DNA of 64,000 nt, from the NCBI GenBank assembly GCA_964593725.1, contig CAZQJS010000010.1, positions 17,080 to 81,079 of the forward strand. Reading direction: 5' to 3'. Within the stretch, counting starts at the first letter, position 1; the number at the start of each line of letters is the position of its first letter. The DNA is from JAIOSM01 sp964593725. Lineage in GTDB: Bacteria > Desulfobacterota > Desulfobacteria > Desulfobacterales > Desulfobacteraceae. The translations under genes were made by a program, and so were the position numbers. Of the stretch, positions 26,247 to 34,388 are shown one piece after another. The notes under the pieces are model-generated. The model was not told where the DNA came from. It worked only from the letters and a program-made list of their open reading frames with translations, and made no database searches.

Positions 26247-27082
26247 CTTTCATCTTCCCAATATACCAGGGCCGATGTATTTCCCGGAGGCCAGATATAT
26301 TTTCCATTCTTTAAGGTCAAACTATTATTAAGAAGATCAATAAGGAAACCGTCATGTTCAAAATTATCCACAATATCAAGACGGTTTTTCAAATCAGCAA
26401 AGGCATCTTCAAAACTGTCATGGGACCAGGCAGGCCAGTTATCGCTCTGTTCCATTATCACATCCGGATAGATACCCATATTCATAAGTGCATTAAAGGC
26501 AATCTGGAGGTTCGGGCTGTCATGGGGCTGACCAAAGACTCTGTTGGCAGCAGCAGCCATGACAGAACCTGCAAAAGGCACCCTGAGTATCATCATACAA
26601 CCCTTTAAAGCTGTTCTGGACATCTTGTCCACAAACCCTTTAAAATCACCCACTCCATAAATGGAATGGGATGAGAGAACATAGTCATGGGTACAGATAT
26701 CATGGTCAGGCCAGGAACCTGTAATAATTTCTATATTGGTTATACCCTCTTTTTTTATCTTCTCCTTTAAAATCTCCTGCATGGCAGGTGAAGGCTCCAG
26801 GGCCGTAACCTTCAGTGCACTGGAAGAGGCAAATATTGACCATCTGCCTGTTCCAGCCCCAATGTCCAGTAATGTCGATCCTGGGTCTTTCTTTAATTTA
26901 TCCATCAAAAACTTTCTGGATGAGTCAGGTTTTTCCCACCTTTGTTCCACCATTTTGTCAAATTTATCAGCCTTGTGTCTCCAGAAATCTCCGTCTCTAT
27001 CCTTCTTCTGCCTGGCAAAGGCCCTTGCCTGAATATCTGAAAGCTCCTGCCACATTTTATGCCAGTTGGTCAATTTTTCCAT
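26243..27082 (-). CDS. class I SAM-dependent methyltransferase of the uptake island
   Basis: Cytoplasmic methyltransferase of 279 residues. Motif I is LLDIGAGTGRWSIFA, followed by VTALEPSPAM with the acidic residue that binds the SAM ribose, so cofactor binding should be intact. The N-terminal 60 residues are charged and tryptophan-rich (WHKMWQELSD). It is coupled by ATGA overlap to the binding lipoprotein and lies 25 bases after the receptor gene in transcription order. Similar methyltransferases recur beside FecBCD-like importers in anaerobes to my recollection, but I know of no proven substrate. Confidence 0.82.
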   Translation of the reverse strand: MEKLTNWHKMWQELSDIQARAFARQKKDRDGDFWRHKADKFDKMVEQRWEKPDSSRKFLMDKLKKDPGSTLLDIGAGTGRWSIFASSSALKVTALEPSPAMQEILKEKIKKEGITNIEIITGSWPDHDICTHDYVLSSHSIYGVGDFKGFVDKMSRTALKGCMMILRVPFAGSVMAAAANRVFGQPHDSPNLQIAFNALMNMGIYPDVIMEQSDNWPAWSHDSFEDAFADLKNRLDIVDNFEHDGFLIDLLNNSLTLKNGKYIWPPGNTSALVYWEDER

Positions 27083-27107
27083 ACTCTTTCCTGTAAACCA
27101 TAATAGA

Positions 27108-29147
27108 TTAAAAACTTATACTTGTACCCAGAAGAAAACTCCTGCCCGGGGCCGGGCCGTTGCCCTCTTCATAATTTTTGTCCAATATATTCTGAACCTC
27201 AAAAAAAAGTTCAGGAGTAATTTTTTTAAACAGGGTTAACTTTTGGGAGAGCCTTGCATTGTACAGGACAAAATCGTTAAGTCTTTTTTTTACACCTGCA
27301 TTGTCATATTCATACTGCCTGCCCGTATAAATACACTGAAGTGATGTCAGGAGCCCGAAATCAAACAAATACCTTACATCGATTGTATACTTGTGCACAG
27401 GAATATAGCCGGCATCAAAAGATCTGGCGTGGGAGTCTTCCCTGTCCCTTGCAGAAATGAATGTATAGTCAGCTCCAATGTGCAGACCAGAATCTGTTTC
27501 ATAGTCCAACTCCACTTCAAACCCTTTAAAAGTGCTTTCGCCTTTATTCACATAGACTTTGTCTCCGGCTGCATTGCGTGCCCTGGTAATCCTGTTTGTA
27601 ATATCATTGTAAAACATTGCCCAGGAGAAACTTAAAGCCTGGTTGATTTTTTTATCCATTCCAAATTCATAGGCAATGGTCTCCTGGGGTTCTAAGGCAG
27701 GATTTCCTCCAGCCATTGAACTGTACAACTCCTTAAGCTGGGGAAACCGTGTCTTTTTGGCAACAGATGCATGCAGGCTTAAGGAATCAAAAAGCTGGTA
27801 CACAGCCCCGACCTGGGGGTTTAATGAATGGATTGTACCCGGCACCGGCTGGTTATTGGCTTCCTTTGGTTTATAAAGGTCATAGCCTGCTCCGGCAATC
27901 AGAGTAAGTTTATCATCCAGGAGCACAACCTCATCTTCAATACCAAATGAATAGGTCAAAGCTTCATAAACTTCAGTGGGCTGATACCCTATCGATGCCC
28001 ATCCGCGTATGACCGGGAAACATGCTGCATCAAAATAATCCTGCTGGGTATGATGATCCTTTAAATAGCTTGCACCAAATTTCAGAAGATTATTTTCACC
28101 CAGGGTGATATATGTCTGGAGCTCTCCACCCAGACTGTAATCATCATAAAAACTCTCCTGGAACCATTTTTTTCCCCGGCCCATGTAATTATACTTCCAG
28201 CGCACATCCTCCAGGGCATCTTTATGGTTTACATAAAAAACACGTGCTTTCATGAGAATTTTTTCTGTTATGTCGTGCTGGCCTGCAAGGTTGAGCTGCC
28301 ATTGTTTCCAGTAATCATAGGCCCAGTGCTGGCCGCTGAAAGTTGGGCATCCTCTTTCATTGTTATGGTAATCAAAGGACAGATAGATTTTTGAGTCCTG
28401 ATCAAAATCATATCCGATTTTACTGTTTAAGGTTTTTTTGTCATAATAACTCAAATCCCTTATCCCGCCATCTTCATCATATTCTGTTCCAATTCCGCTC
28501 ATGGGATTTAAAGGATCAAAATCACCTGACAGCTCGTACCCACGGGATTTTCTTGAAGAGCAGGTTATCCAGTAGTTAAATTTTCCAACACCACCACCAT
28601 GGTTTAAAATAAAATTTTCTGTATTATTCCTGCCAAAGGAAGTAGTTATTTTGGAATAAAAATCCCGGCCCCCTTTCTTAGTTATAATATTGATGACACC
28701 TCCCATGGTATTGGCACCGTAGAGCACAGAGGAAGCACCCTTTGTCACTTCAATCTTGGCAATTGCATCCACTGGAATCTGTCCGAGATCAAGGTAGCCG
28801 TCATAGGCAGTATGTGCTGGTACACCATCAATTAATATCTTAACTGTCTGCTGATCAAAGCCCCTCATCTTCAGTGCAGGTCCTGTCTTAGGGTGATTTG
28901 CAGTGTCAATGCCTGCAATCAATTCCAGGGCTTGTGCTGCTGTGGCAGCACCAGTCTGTTCAATATCGTCCATTGAAATAATATTGGTGGTGGAGGTTTT
29001 GCCAATATTTCCACTCTTTTCTGTGACCAGCACATCACCCAGGTCAAAAACTTTACTCTTTTTCTGATCTTCTCCGGCAGAGGTCATGCCACTGAAAACA
29101 GATACAATGATAAATACGATTAATGATAGCTTACATAAACTTTTCAT
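27108..29147 (-). CDS. TonB-dependent outer-membrane receptor
   Basis: Outer-membrane receptor of about 679 residues: signal peptide ending near MTSAG, a TonB-box-like FDLGDVLVTEKS close to the mature N-terminus, a plug domain (LKMRGFDQQTVKILIDGVP, then VTKGASSVLYGANTMGGVINI) and a beta-barrel ending in a C-terminal phenylalanine (LGTSISF), as needed for barrel assembly. The plug and barrel are closest in style to BtuB/CirA-type receptors. ATG at 29147 follows GGAGAC; an in-frame extension to 29282 runs through the promoter region and lacks a ribosome site. It heads the uptake island and is divergent from hmcA. Ligand unknown; cobalamin, heme and ferric chelates are candidates. Confidence 0.9.
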   Translation of the reverse strand: MKSLCKLSLIVFIIVSVFSGMTSAGEDQKKSKVFDLGDVLVTEKSGNIGKTSTTNIISMDDIEQTGAATAAQALELIAGIDTANHPKTGPALKMRGFDQQTVKILIDGVPAHTAYDGYLDLGQIPVDAIAKIEVTKGASSVLYGANTMGGVINIITKKGGRDFYSKITTSFGRNNTENFILNHGGGVGKFNYWITCSSRKSRGYELSGDFDPLNPMSGIGTEYDEDGGIRDLSYYDKKTLNSKIGYDFDQDSKIYLSFDYHNNERGCPTFSGQHWAYDYWKQWQLNLAGQHDITEKILMKARVFYVNHKDALEDVRWKYNYMGRGKKWFQESFYDDYSLGGELQTYITLGENNLLKFGASYLKDHHTQQDYFDAACFPVIRGWASIGYQPTEVYEALTYSFGIEDEVVLLDDKLTLIAGAGYDLYKPKEANNQPVPGTIHSLNPQVGAVYQLFDSLSLHASVAKKTRFPQLKELYSSMAGGNPALEPQETIAYEFGMDKKINQALSFSWAMFYNDITNRITRARNAAGDKVYVNKGESTFKGFEVELDYETDSGLHIGADYTFISARDREDSHARSFDAGYIPVHKYTIDVRYLFDFGLLTSLQCIYTGRQYEYDNAGVKKRLNDFVLYNARLSQKLTLFKKITPELFFEVQNILDKNYEEGNGPAPGRSFLLGTSISF

Positions 29148-29241
29148 AGCTTGTCTCCATAATCTATATCCCGGAGGCTGCTCCCCATGTGCTGCTCCTG
29201 CCATATAACAGAGAGTGTGATTCCCTGTTTTTAAAAAAAAT

Positions 29242-29251
29242 CCAACGTTGG
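29242..29251. promoter_or_regulatory. palindrome at the receptor transcription start
   Basis: The perfect 10-base palindrome CCAACGTTGG begins 5 bases downstream of the -10 element and covers the expected transcription start of the receptor gene. That is where a repressor operator is often placed. The flanks do not extend the symmetry. Confidence 0.45.
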
Positions 29252-29255
29252 TATA

Positions 29256-29282
29256 TTTATAAAGAAATAGAACTCTTGTCAA
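29256..29282 (-). promoter_or_regulatory. candidate promoter of the TonB receptor gene
   Basis: Minus-strand TTGACA (29277-29282) and TATAAA (29256-29261) with a short 15-base spacer. Both hexamers are close to consensus, but the spacing is below the optimum of 17, which could make the promoter weak or factor-dependent. Confidence 0.5.
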
Positions 29283-29331
29283 GAATATATGTTATTATTT
29301 ATCATTTTTAGTCTGATATTATCTAATCAAA

Positions 29332-29357
29332 TAGAGAGTAAGGATTAATATTCTCTA
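29332..29357. promoter_or_regulatory. imperfect dyad in the receptor/hmc intergenic region
   Basis: TAGAGAGTA (29332-29340) and TATTCTCTA (29349-29357) form an inverted repeat with one mismatch and an 8-base spacer. It lies 50 bases upstream of the receptor -35 and about 80 bases upstream of the hmc -35, so a shared regulator could bind here. Confidence 0.35.
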
Positions 29358-29435
29358 TAAATTACCAATATATACTAATATTAACCATAGTGAGATATGC
29401 TTAAATAATTTTTTAAAAATATTCCGGATTTTTCC

Positions 29436-29464
29436 TTGACTTATTCATATTAAAACAGTAGGGA
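29436..29464 (+). promoter_or_regulatory. candidate promoter of the hmc operon
   Basis: TTGACT (29436-29441) is a good -35. Seventeen bases later TAGGGA (29459-29464) is a poor -10. A promoter with a weak -10 would fit an activated operon, and hmc has several regulators encoded downstream, but the call is tentative. Confidence 0.35.
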
Positions 29465-29530
29465 TATACCCAATAGATTTAGTTGGATAGTAAAATCATT
29501 ATCAAAACAGATCAACCAGAGGATTGAATC

Positions 29531-31129
29531 ATGTCAAAAGTAAAATCATTTCAACTGTTTATCATTGCAATATTTATATTGATTCTGTTTCCTGTAATGG
29601 GTCAACCCAATTTAAAAAACATCAACAGGCAGCATGATAATCTAAAAAATTCAGATGTAATCACAATGGATATTAAAGACACACAGACATCCAGTAAAAT
29701 GGAAGCAGTTGATTTTCCTCACTCTATCCACAAAAATGCCCTTAATGGCAGATGTGACCGGTGCCACATCTTAAAAAAAGACTCCTTTGAATTTAAACTC
29801 AAGGGAACTGACAAAACGAGCACTAAAGAGCAATACCACAACATCTGCATTACCTGTCATATTGACACTAAAAAAAACAAGGAAAAAGCAGGCCCTTTAA
29901 CAGCAGAGTGCCGGGCTTGTCACACAACCAGAAAAACCGATAAAAAAGATCCGGGCATGGCATGGCAAAAAATTTATTTTAACAAGTCCCTTCATTTTAT
30001 CCATGTCTCCTCAAAATCAATTAAACCACCATTGGCATCTGAATCAGACAATTGCAGTGCCTGTCACCACAAACTTAATGAAAAAACAAAAAAACTCTAC
30101 CATGCAAAGGGTGAAGAAGAGTCATGCAGGTACTGTCATAAAGATAAACAGGAAAAAAACATCCCCTCCCTAAAGAGCGCATCCCACAACTCATGTGTGG
30201 CCTGCCACAAAAGTCTTGACAATAAAAAAATTTCAGCAGGCCCGGTCACCTGTGCCGGCTGCCATGATCCAGGAGAACAACTGAAAATTAAACAGGTTAA
30301 AAATATCCCCAGGCTCAAGCGGGGCCAGCCCGGCAATACAATTATTACAGGTGCCATGATCAATAGCAGACCTGGGAAGTATATTATGAATCCGGTTGCC
30401 TTTAACCATGAATCCCATGAATCAAAAAACAGTTCATGTACATCATGCCACCATAACTCCCTGAAAAAATGTAATGAATGTCATACACCAACTGGAAATA
30501 AAGATGGCAGCTTTATCACCCTTGAAAATGCCATGCATGATAAAAAATCAGATAAAAGCTGTATGGGCTGCCATACCACAGTAACCAGGCAGCCTGAATG
30601 TGCAGGGTGCCACAGTTCAATGCCTGAAAAAGAGCTTAAGGATCATGATTGCACAGTATGCCACAATACAGAGGCTGTCCTGGTTCCCGGGGATGGGAAA
30701 CTGAAAAATGCCCTGGCAGAACAGATAATGAAAAATCAGTCAGAGGGCTACTCACTTGTATTAAAACAGGATATTCCGGAAAAAGTAATAATAGACAGGT
30801 TGAGTGATAAGTATATGCCATGCGAGTTTCCCCACAGAAAAGTAGTTATGGCAATTGCTGAAAAAGTTGAAAAAAGCTCCCTTGCAAAAACCTTTCACAA
30901 AGATCAAAAGACTCTGTGCATGGGCTGCCATCATAATGGAGAAAAATCATCACTCCAGGCTTTTACACCACCCAAATGCAGCTCCTGCCATGCAGGAAAA
31001 AGTGATATTGCAGGTGACAGACCTGGCTTAAAAGGTGCGTTCCATGGCCAGTGTATTACCTGCCATGAAAAAATGAAGGTACAACAGGTAAAAGCAACTG
31101 ACTGTGTTAAATGTCATAAACAAAAATAA
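29531..31129 (+). CDS. hmcA: high-molecular-weight 16-heme cytochrome c (HmcA)
   Basis: Periplasmic multiheme cytochrome of 532 residues with an N-terminal signal peptide or anchor (about 7-24). I count exactly 16 CxxCH heme motifs: CDRCH, CITCH, CRACH, CSACH, CRYCH, CVACH, CAGCH, CTSCH, CNECH, CMGCH, CAGCH, CTVCH, CMGCH, CSSCH, CITCH and CVKCH. This equals the heme number and roughly the length of Desulfovibrio HmcA. Spaced histidines (FPHSIHK, FNHESHE, FPHRKV) can supply the second axial ligands, as in cytochrome c3-type units. It should take electrons from periplasmic hydrogenase/cytochrome c3 and pass them to the membrane subunits encoded next. Confidence 0.93.
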   Translation: MSKVKSFQLFIIAIFILILFPVMGQPNLKNINRQHDNLKNSDVITMDIKDTQTSSKMEAVDFPHSIHKNALNGRCDRCHILKKDSFEFKLKGTDKTSTKEQYHNICITCHIDTKKNKEKAGPLTAECRACHTTRKTDKKDPGMAWQKIYFNKSLHFIHVSSKSIKPPLASESDNCSACHHKLNEKTKKLYHAKGEEESCRYCHKDKQEKNIPSLKSASHNSCVACHKSLDNKKISAGPVTCAGCHDPGEQLKIKQVKNIPRLKRGQPGNTIITGAMINSRPGKYIMNPVAFNHESHESKNSSCTSCHHNSLKKCNECHTPTGNKDGSFITLENAMHDKKSDKSCMGCHTTVTRQPECAGCHSSMPEKELKDHDCTVCHNTEAVLVPGDGKLKNALAEQIMKNQSEGYSLVLKQDIPEKVIIDRLSDKYMPCEFPHRKVVMAIAEKVEKSSLAKTFHKDQKTLCMGCHHNGEKSSLQAFTPPKCSSCHAGKSDIAGDRPGLKGAFHGQCITCHEKMKVQQVKATDCVKCHKQK

Positions 31130-31161
31130 GAGTATTAACCAGTACAAACAGAGGAAAAGCT

Positions 31162-32265
31162 ATGGCCATTTCAAGAAGAAAATTTCTAGGTTCCCTCACT
31201 GCAGCAGTTGGAGCCGCCACAGGTGTTCTGGGGAAGGCACATGGTGCCACAAACAAACATTTCAAGGGCTATCCGGGAAGTTTCGGAGTGCTCCATGACA
31301 TTACAAAGTGTATTGGATGCAGACAATGTGAAGCTGCCTGCAACAAAGTTAATAAACTTGCAGGGCCGGAAAAACCCTTTGATGATTTATCAGTGCTGGA
31401 TCACAAACGAAGAACAGATGCTGACACATATACCGTGGTAAACAGATTCATGGCTGACAATCCAATTTTTGTCAAGAAACAGTGTAACCACTGCATGGAA
31501 CCTGCCTGTGCATCGGCATGTTTTGTCAAAGCATTAAAAAAGACAAAATCAGGTGCTGTTGTTTATGATTCAAACCTGTGTGTAGGATGCCGATACTGCA
31601 TGATTGCCTGCCCCTTTGAAATACCGGCCTATGAATATGACAAGGCTTTCACCCCCAGGGTTACCAAATGCACCATGTGCCACCCGCGGCTCCTGCAGGG
31701 CAAACTTCCAGGCTGTGTCAATGCGTGCCCAAAAGAAGCTTTAATATTTGGTCAAAGGGATCAGTTGATCAAGACTGCCTGGAAAAGAATATATAAATAT
31801 CCTGATAAATATATTGAACATGTATATGGAGAAAATGAAATGGGCGGAACAAGCTGGCTCTACATTTCCAGTACATCCTTTTCAAAAACCGGTATGAGGG
31901 AGGATCTTGGCATTAAACCGGCACCGGAACTCACATCAGGCCCCTTGTCCGCAGTTCCTGTTGTTGTCGGATTGTGGCCTGTATTCCTGACAGGAATTTA
32001 TGCCATATCCAGACGAAGGGATAAGATTGCAAAGCAGGAGATGAAGCTTGCACTTGCAGACACCCTTGCAGGTTCCCGGAAAGAGACCCAAAAAAAACTT
32101 GAGGAGTTAAGGGAAAAGATGACCAGGGAAAAAACCTCTGCCATAAACTTTGAAGTAAAAAAAGCCCTTGAAGAGGCAAAAAAGACCCGGGATCAGGAGG
32201 CATTGGAAAACAGCAAATCAGACAATACAAACTCTTCAGCAAAATCCGGTAAGGAGGATAAATAG
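31162..32265 (+). CDS. hmcB: Hmc complex iron-sulfur subunit (HmcB)
   Basis: Ferredoxin-like protein of 367 residues with an N-terminal twin-arginine-type signal (SRRKFLGSLTAAVGAATG), so it is exported. Four cysteine groups can hold four 4Fe-4S clusters: CIGCRQCEAAC, CNHCMEPACASAC, CVGCRYCMIAC and CTMCHP...GCVNAC. This is the DmsB/HybA/DsrO arrangement. A hydrophobic segment near residues 270-288 would anchor it, followed by a lysine- and glutamate-rich helical tail. It links HmcA to the NrfD-like HmcC, whose start codon follows the stop directly. Confidence 0.92.
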   Translation: MAISRRKFLGSLTAAVGAATGVLGKAHGATNKHFKGYPGSFGVLHDITKCIGCRQCEAACNKVNKLAGPEKPFDDLSVLDHKRRTDADTYTVVNRFMADNPIFVKKQCNHCMEPACASACFVKALKKTKSGAVVYDSNLCVGCRYCMIACPFEIPAYEYDKAFTPRVTKCTMCHPRLLQGKLPGCVNACPKEALIFGQRDQLIKTAWKRIYKYPDKYIEHVYGENEMGGTSWLYISSTSFSKTGMREDLGIKPAPELTSGPLSAVPVVVGLWPVFLTGIYAISRRRDKIAKQEMKLALADTLAGSRKETQKKLEELREKMTREKTSAINFEVKKALEEAKKTRDQEALENSKSDNTNSSAKSGKEDK

Positions 32266-33435
32266 ATGGATTTGAACACACCTCTTTTTACAAAACCAAA
32301 ATTAACCCTGGTTAATGTTGTTACGTCGATTATTCTTGTGGCAGGGCTTGTCTTGACCGTTATCAGGTTTACCAGGGGAATTGGTGCTGTAACAAATTTG
32401 AGCAATAACAACCCCTGGGGAATATGGATCGGGTTTGACCTTTTATGTGGAGTTGCCCTGGCCGCTGGTGGTTATGTGACATCGGCCGCCTGTTATATAT
32501 TTGGTTTAAAACGGTTTCATTCAGCAGTCAGGCCTGCCATACTGACGGCATTCCTGGGGTATGCCCTGGTGGTTTTTGCTCTCCATTATGATGTGGGACG
32601 TCCCTGGCGTCTGCCCTATCCTGTCTTCTACTCCCAGGGCACATCTTCCCTGCTTTTTGAAGTGGGGCTCTGTGTCTTTCTCTATCTGACAGTATTATTT
32701 ATTGAGTTTACGCCAGCTGCATTTGAATGGCTCGGTTTTAAAAAAATACGCGCTGTTGTGGTGAAACTAACTCTGATTTTGACCATATTCGGTGTAATTC
32801 TCTCCACTCTTCACCAGTCATCCCTGGGAGCACTTTTCATGATTGCTCCTTCAAAACTGCATCCTTTGTGGTATTCAGGCTACCTGCCTGTTTATTTCTT
32901 TATTTCAAGCATGTTTGCAGGCATGTCCATGGTGATTTTTGAAGGAAGCCTTGCCCATGTATATCTTTCGGATAAAATGGATGATAACCATAAAAAAGAA
33001 GCTCAAGGGGTTGCACTTGGGTTTGCCAGGGCAGCTTCTCTTATCATGATGGGTTACTGCTCAATAAAAATCATCGGCCTTGCCATTGACAACAACTGGC
33101 ATTATCTGACAACCCCCTGGGGCATGTGGTTTATTCTGGAGCTTGCAGGGTTTGTACTGTTCCCGGCCATCCTCTATGCCATGGGGGCAAGGGAGAAAAA
33201 CCTTGCCATGGTGCGGGCAGCAGCAGTGTGGACTGTTCTCGGGATCATATTAAACAGGCTCAATATCTCCATTATAGCCTTTAATTATCATCTGCCCCTG
33301 GCAGACAGATATATACCAAGCATGATGGAGATTGGTATCTCAGTATTTATTATAACGCTGGGCATAACTGCCTACCGCTACATTACAAGCCGTATGCCGA
33401 TCCTGTATGAGCATAAAGAGTATAAAACCCGTTAA
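32266..33435 (+). CDS. hmcC: Hmc complex NrfD-like membrane subunit (HmcC)
   Basis: Polytopic membrane protein of 389 residues with about ten hydrophobic segments, of the NrfD/PsrC family. GAVTNLSNNNPWGIWIGFDLLCGVALAAGGY and WHYLTTPWGMWFILELAGFV are typical HmcC/DsrP/HybB blocks, including the NPWG motif. It probably reacts with menaquinone or relays electrons from HmcB across the membrane. Its ATG directly abuts the hmcB stop, after AGGAGG. Confidence 0.92.
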   Translation: MDLNTPLFTKPKLTLVNVVTSIILVAGLVLTVIRFTRGIGAVTNLSNNNPWGIWIGFDLLCGVALAAGGYVTSAACYIFGLKRFHSAVRPAILTAFLGYALVVFALHYDVGRPWRLPYPVFYSQGTSSLLFEVGLCVFLYLTVLFIEFTPAAFEWLGFKKIRAVVVKLTLILTIFGVILSTLHQSSLGALFMIAPSKLHPLWYSGYLPVYFFISSMFAGMSMVIFEGSLAHVYLSDKMDDNHKKEAQGVALGFARAASLIMMGYCSIKIIGLAIDNNWHYLTTPWGMWFILELAGFVLFPAILYAMGAREKNLAMVRAAAVWTVLGIILNRLNISIIAFNYHLPLADRYIPSMMEIGISVFIITLGITAYRYITSRMPILYEHKEYKTR

Positions 33436-33465
33436 CAGAAATTTAAATCTTTAAGGAGGGCACCA

Positions 33466-33597
33466 ATGGAAAACATAATTTATACACTCCAGGATTATAT
33501 GACATATACCAAGGGTATCACCTATCTTATAATGGGAGGTATTCTGATTTTTATGCCTCTGTTCTGGTATTTTCTGACGGCTCGGGAAAAAGATTAA
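33466..33597 (+). CDS. hmcD: Hmc complex small membrane subunit (HmcD), 43 residues
   Basis: Short gene that length filters easily miss. A strong AAGGAGG stands 6 bases before the ATG at 33466, and the frame ends in TAA at 33597. The 43-residue product starts MENIIYTLQDYM, has one membrane helix (about 20-38, LIMGGILIFMPLFWYFLTA) and ends in the charged REKD. Desulfovibrio hmcD is likewise a very small membrane protein between hmcC and hmcE. Position, size and ribosome site together make the call good. Confidence 0.85.
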   Translation: MENIIYTLQDYMTYTKGITYLIMGGILIFMPLFWYFLTAREKD

Positions 33598-33645
33598 AGC
33601 AATCAATGAAATACTTTAGAAAAATAAAAATGGAGGCATAATTAA

Positions 33646-34323
33646 ATGCATGGTTTTTTAACAGGAATTTTTTTTTACATTGCAGCTGGTATCTGCCTTG
33701 CAGGGATGCTGGTGCGGTTTATATTATATTTCAGAGGATTGAGCTGGCAGCTGGACAGGGTTGCATATAAGGCACATCTCTTTCACGGATTTAAAGGTGC
33801 TGTACGCTCAATATATAAATGGATGCTTCCCTTTGGCACCTACGGATGGAGAACCCAGCCATTCATGACCGTTATATTTTTCGGATTTCATGCCGGAGTC
33901 CTCCTTGTTCCGTTTTTTCTTACAGGGCACAATATTTTTATTAAATCCATATTGGGGTTCTCCTTTTATACCATGGATGCACTCCTTGCAGACTTTCTGA
34001 CGTGGATGGCCCTGGCTGCTGCATTCTTCCTGGTACTCAGAAGGATTGTTCTGCCGGAGGTCAGGATCATGACAACCCTATATGATTATGCCATATTGCT
34101 GATATCCATTGCTCCTTTTGTAACCGGGCTTTTTGCAAGGTATCAGATTGGCAGTTATTCATTTTTTCTCAACCTGCACATATTCACAGGAGAGCTGCTT
34201 TTAATTGCCATTCCCTTTACCAGACTTTCCCATGTTTTTCTGTTCTTTGCCTCAAGGGCACAGCTGGGCATGGATTTCGGCATTAAACGCGGCGGGATGA
34301 AAGGTACAAAAATGGCCTGGTAA
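33646..34323 (+). CDS. hmcE: Hmc complex cytochrome b-like membrane subunit (HmcE)
   Basis: Membrane protein of 225 residues with five or six hydrophobic segments, related to the gamma subunit of respiratory nitrate reductase and to DsrM. Histidines in HLFHGFKG, FGFHAGVLL, NLHIFTGELL and RLSHVFLF are candidate b-heme ligands on transmembrane helices. It lies between hmcD and hmcF and should pair with HmcF for electron transfer to or from the cytoplasmic side. Confidence 0.9.
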   Translation: MHGFLTGIFFYIAAGICLAGMLVRFILYFRGLSWQLDRVAYKAHLFHGFKGAVRSIYKWMLPFGTYGWRTQPFMTVIFFGFHAGVLLVPFFLTGHNIFIKSILGFSFYTMDALLADFLTWMALAAAFFLVLRRIVLPEVRIMTTLYDYAILLISIAPFVTGLFARYQIGSYSFFLNLHIFTGELLLIAIPFTRLSHVFLFFASRAQLGMDFGIKRGGMKGTKMAW

Positions 34324-34388
34324 AAATTGCTGCGGCCTTACAGGTTTGTATTAAACATAATTGAACATAATCACAGGAGATAAAATCC

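Larger units (their letters stand above)
29148..29530. other. divergent intergenic region, TonB receptor / hmcA
   Basis: A 383-base AT-rich region without a credible gene. It contains a promoter-like element in each direction (29256-29282 minus, 29436-29464 plus), a perfect palindrome at 29242-29251 and an imperfect dyad at 29332-29357. The receptor leader (about 29148-29249) has a GGGAATC stretch reminiscent of cobalamin riboswitches, but I find no B12-box-like sequence and do not call one. Confidence 0.7.

Noticed and set aside
29148..29282. N-terminal extension of the TonB receptor or a cobalamin riboswitch
   Set aside because: The extension crosses the promoter and gives no signal peptide at its start. 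For a riboswitch only a GGGAATC stretch fits; no B12 box was found.
29495..29504. Fur-box-like ATCATTATCA upstream of hmcA
   Set aside because: Only one half-site matches; the opposite half is poor, so a Fur site is not supported.
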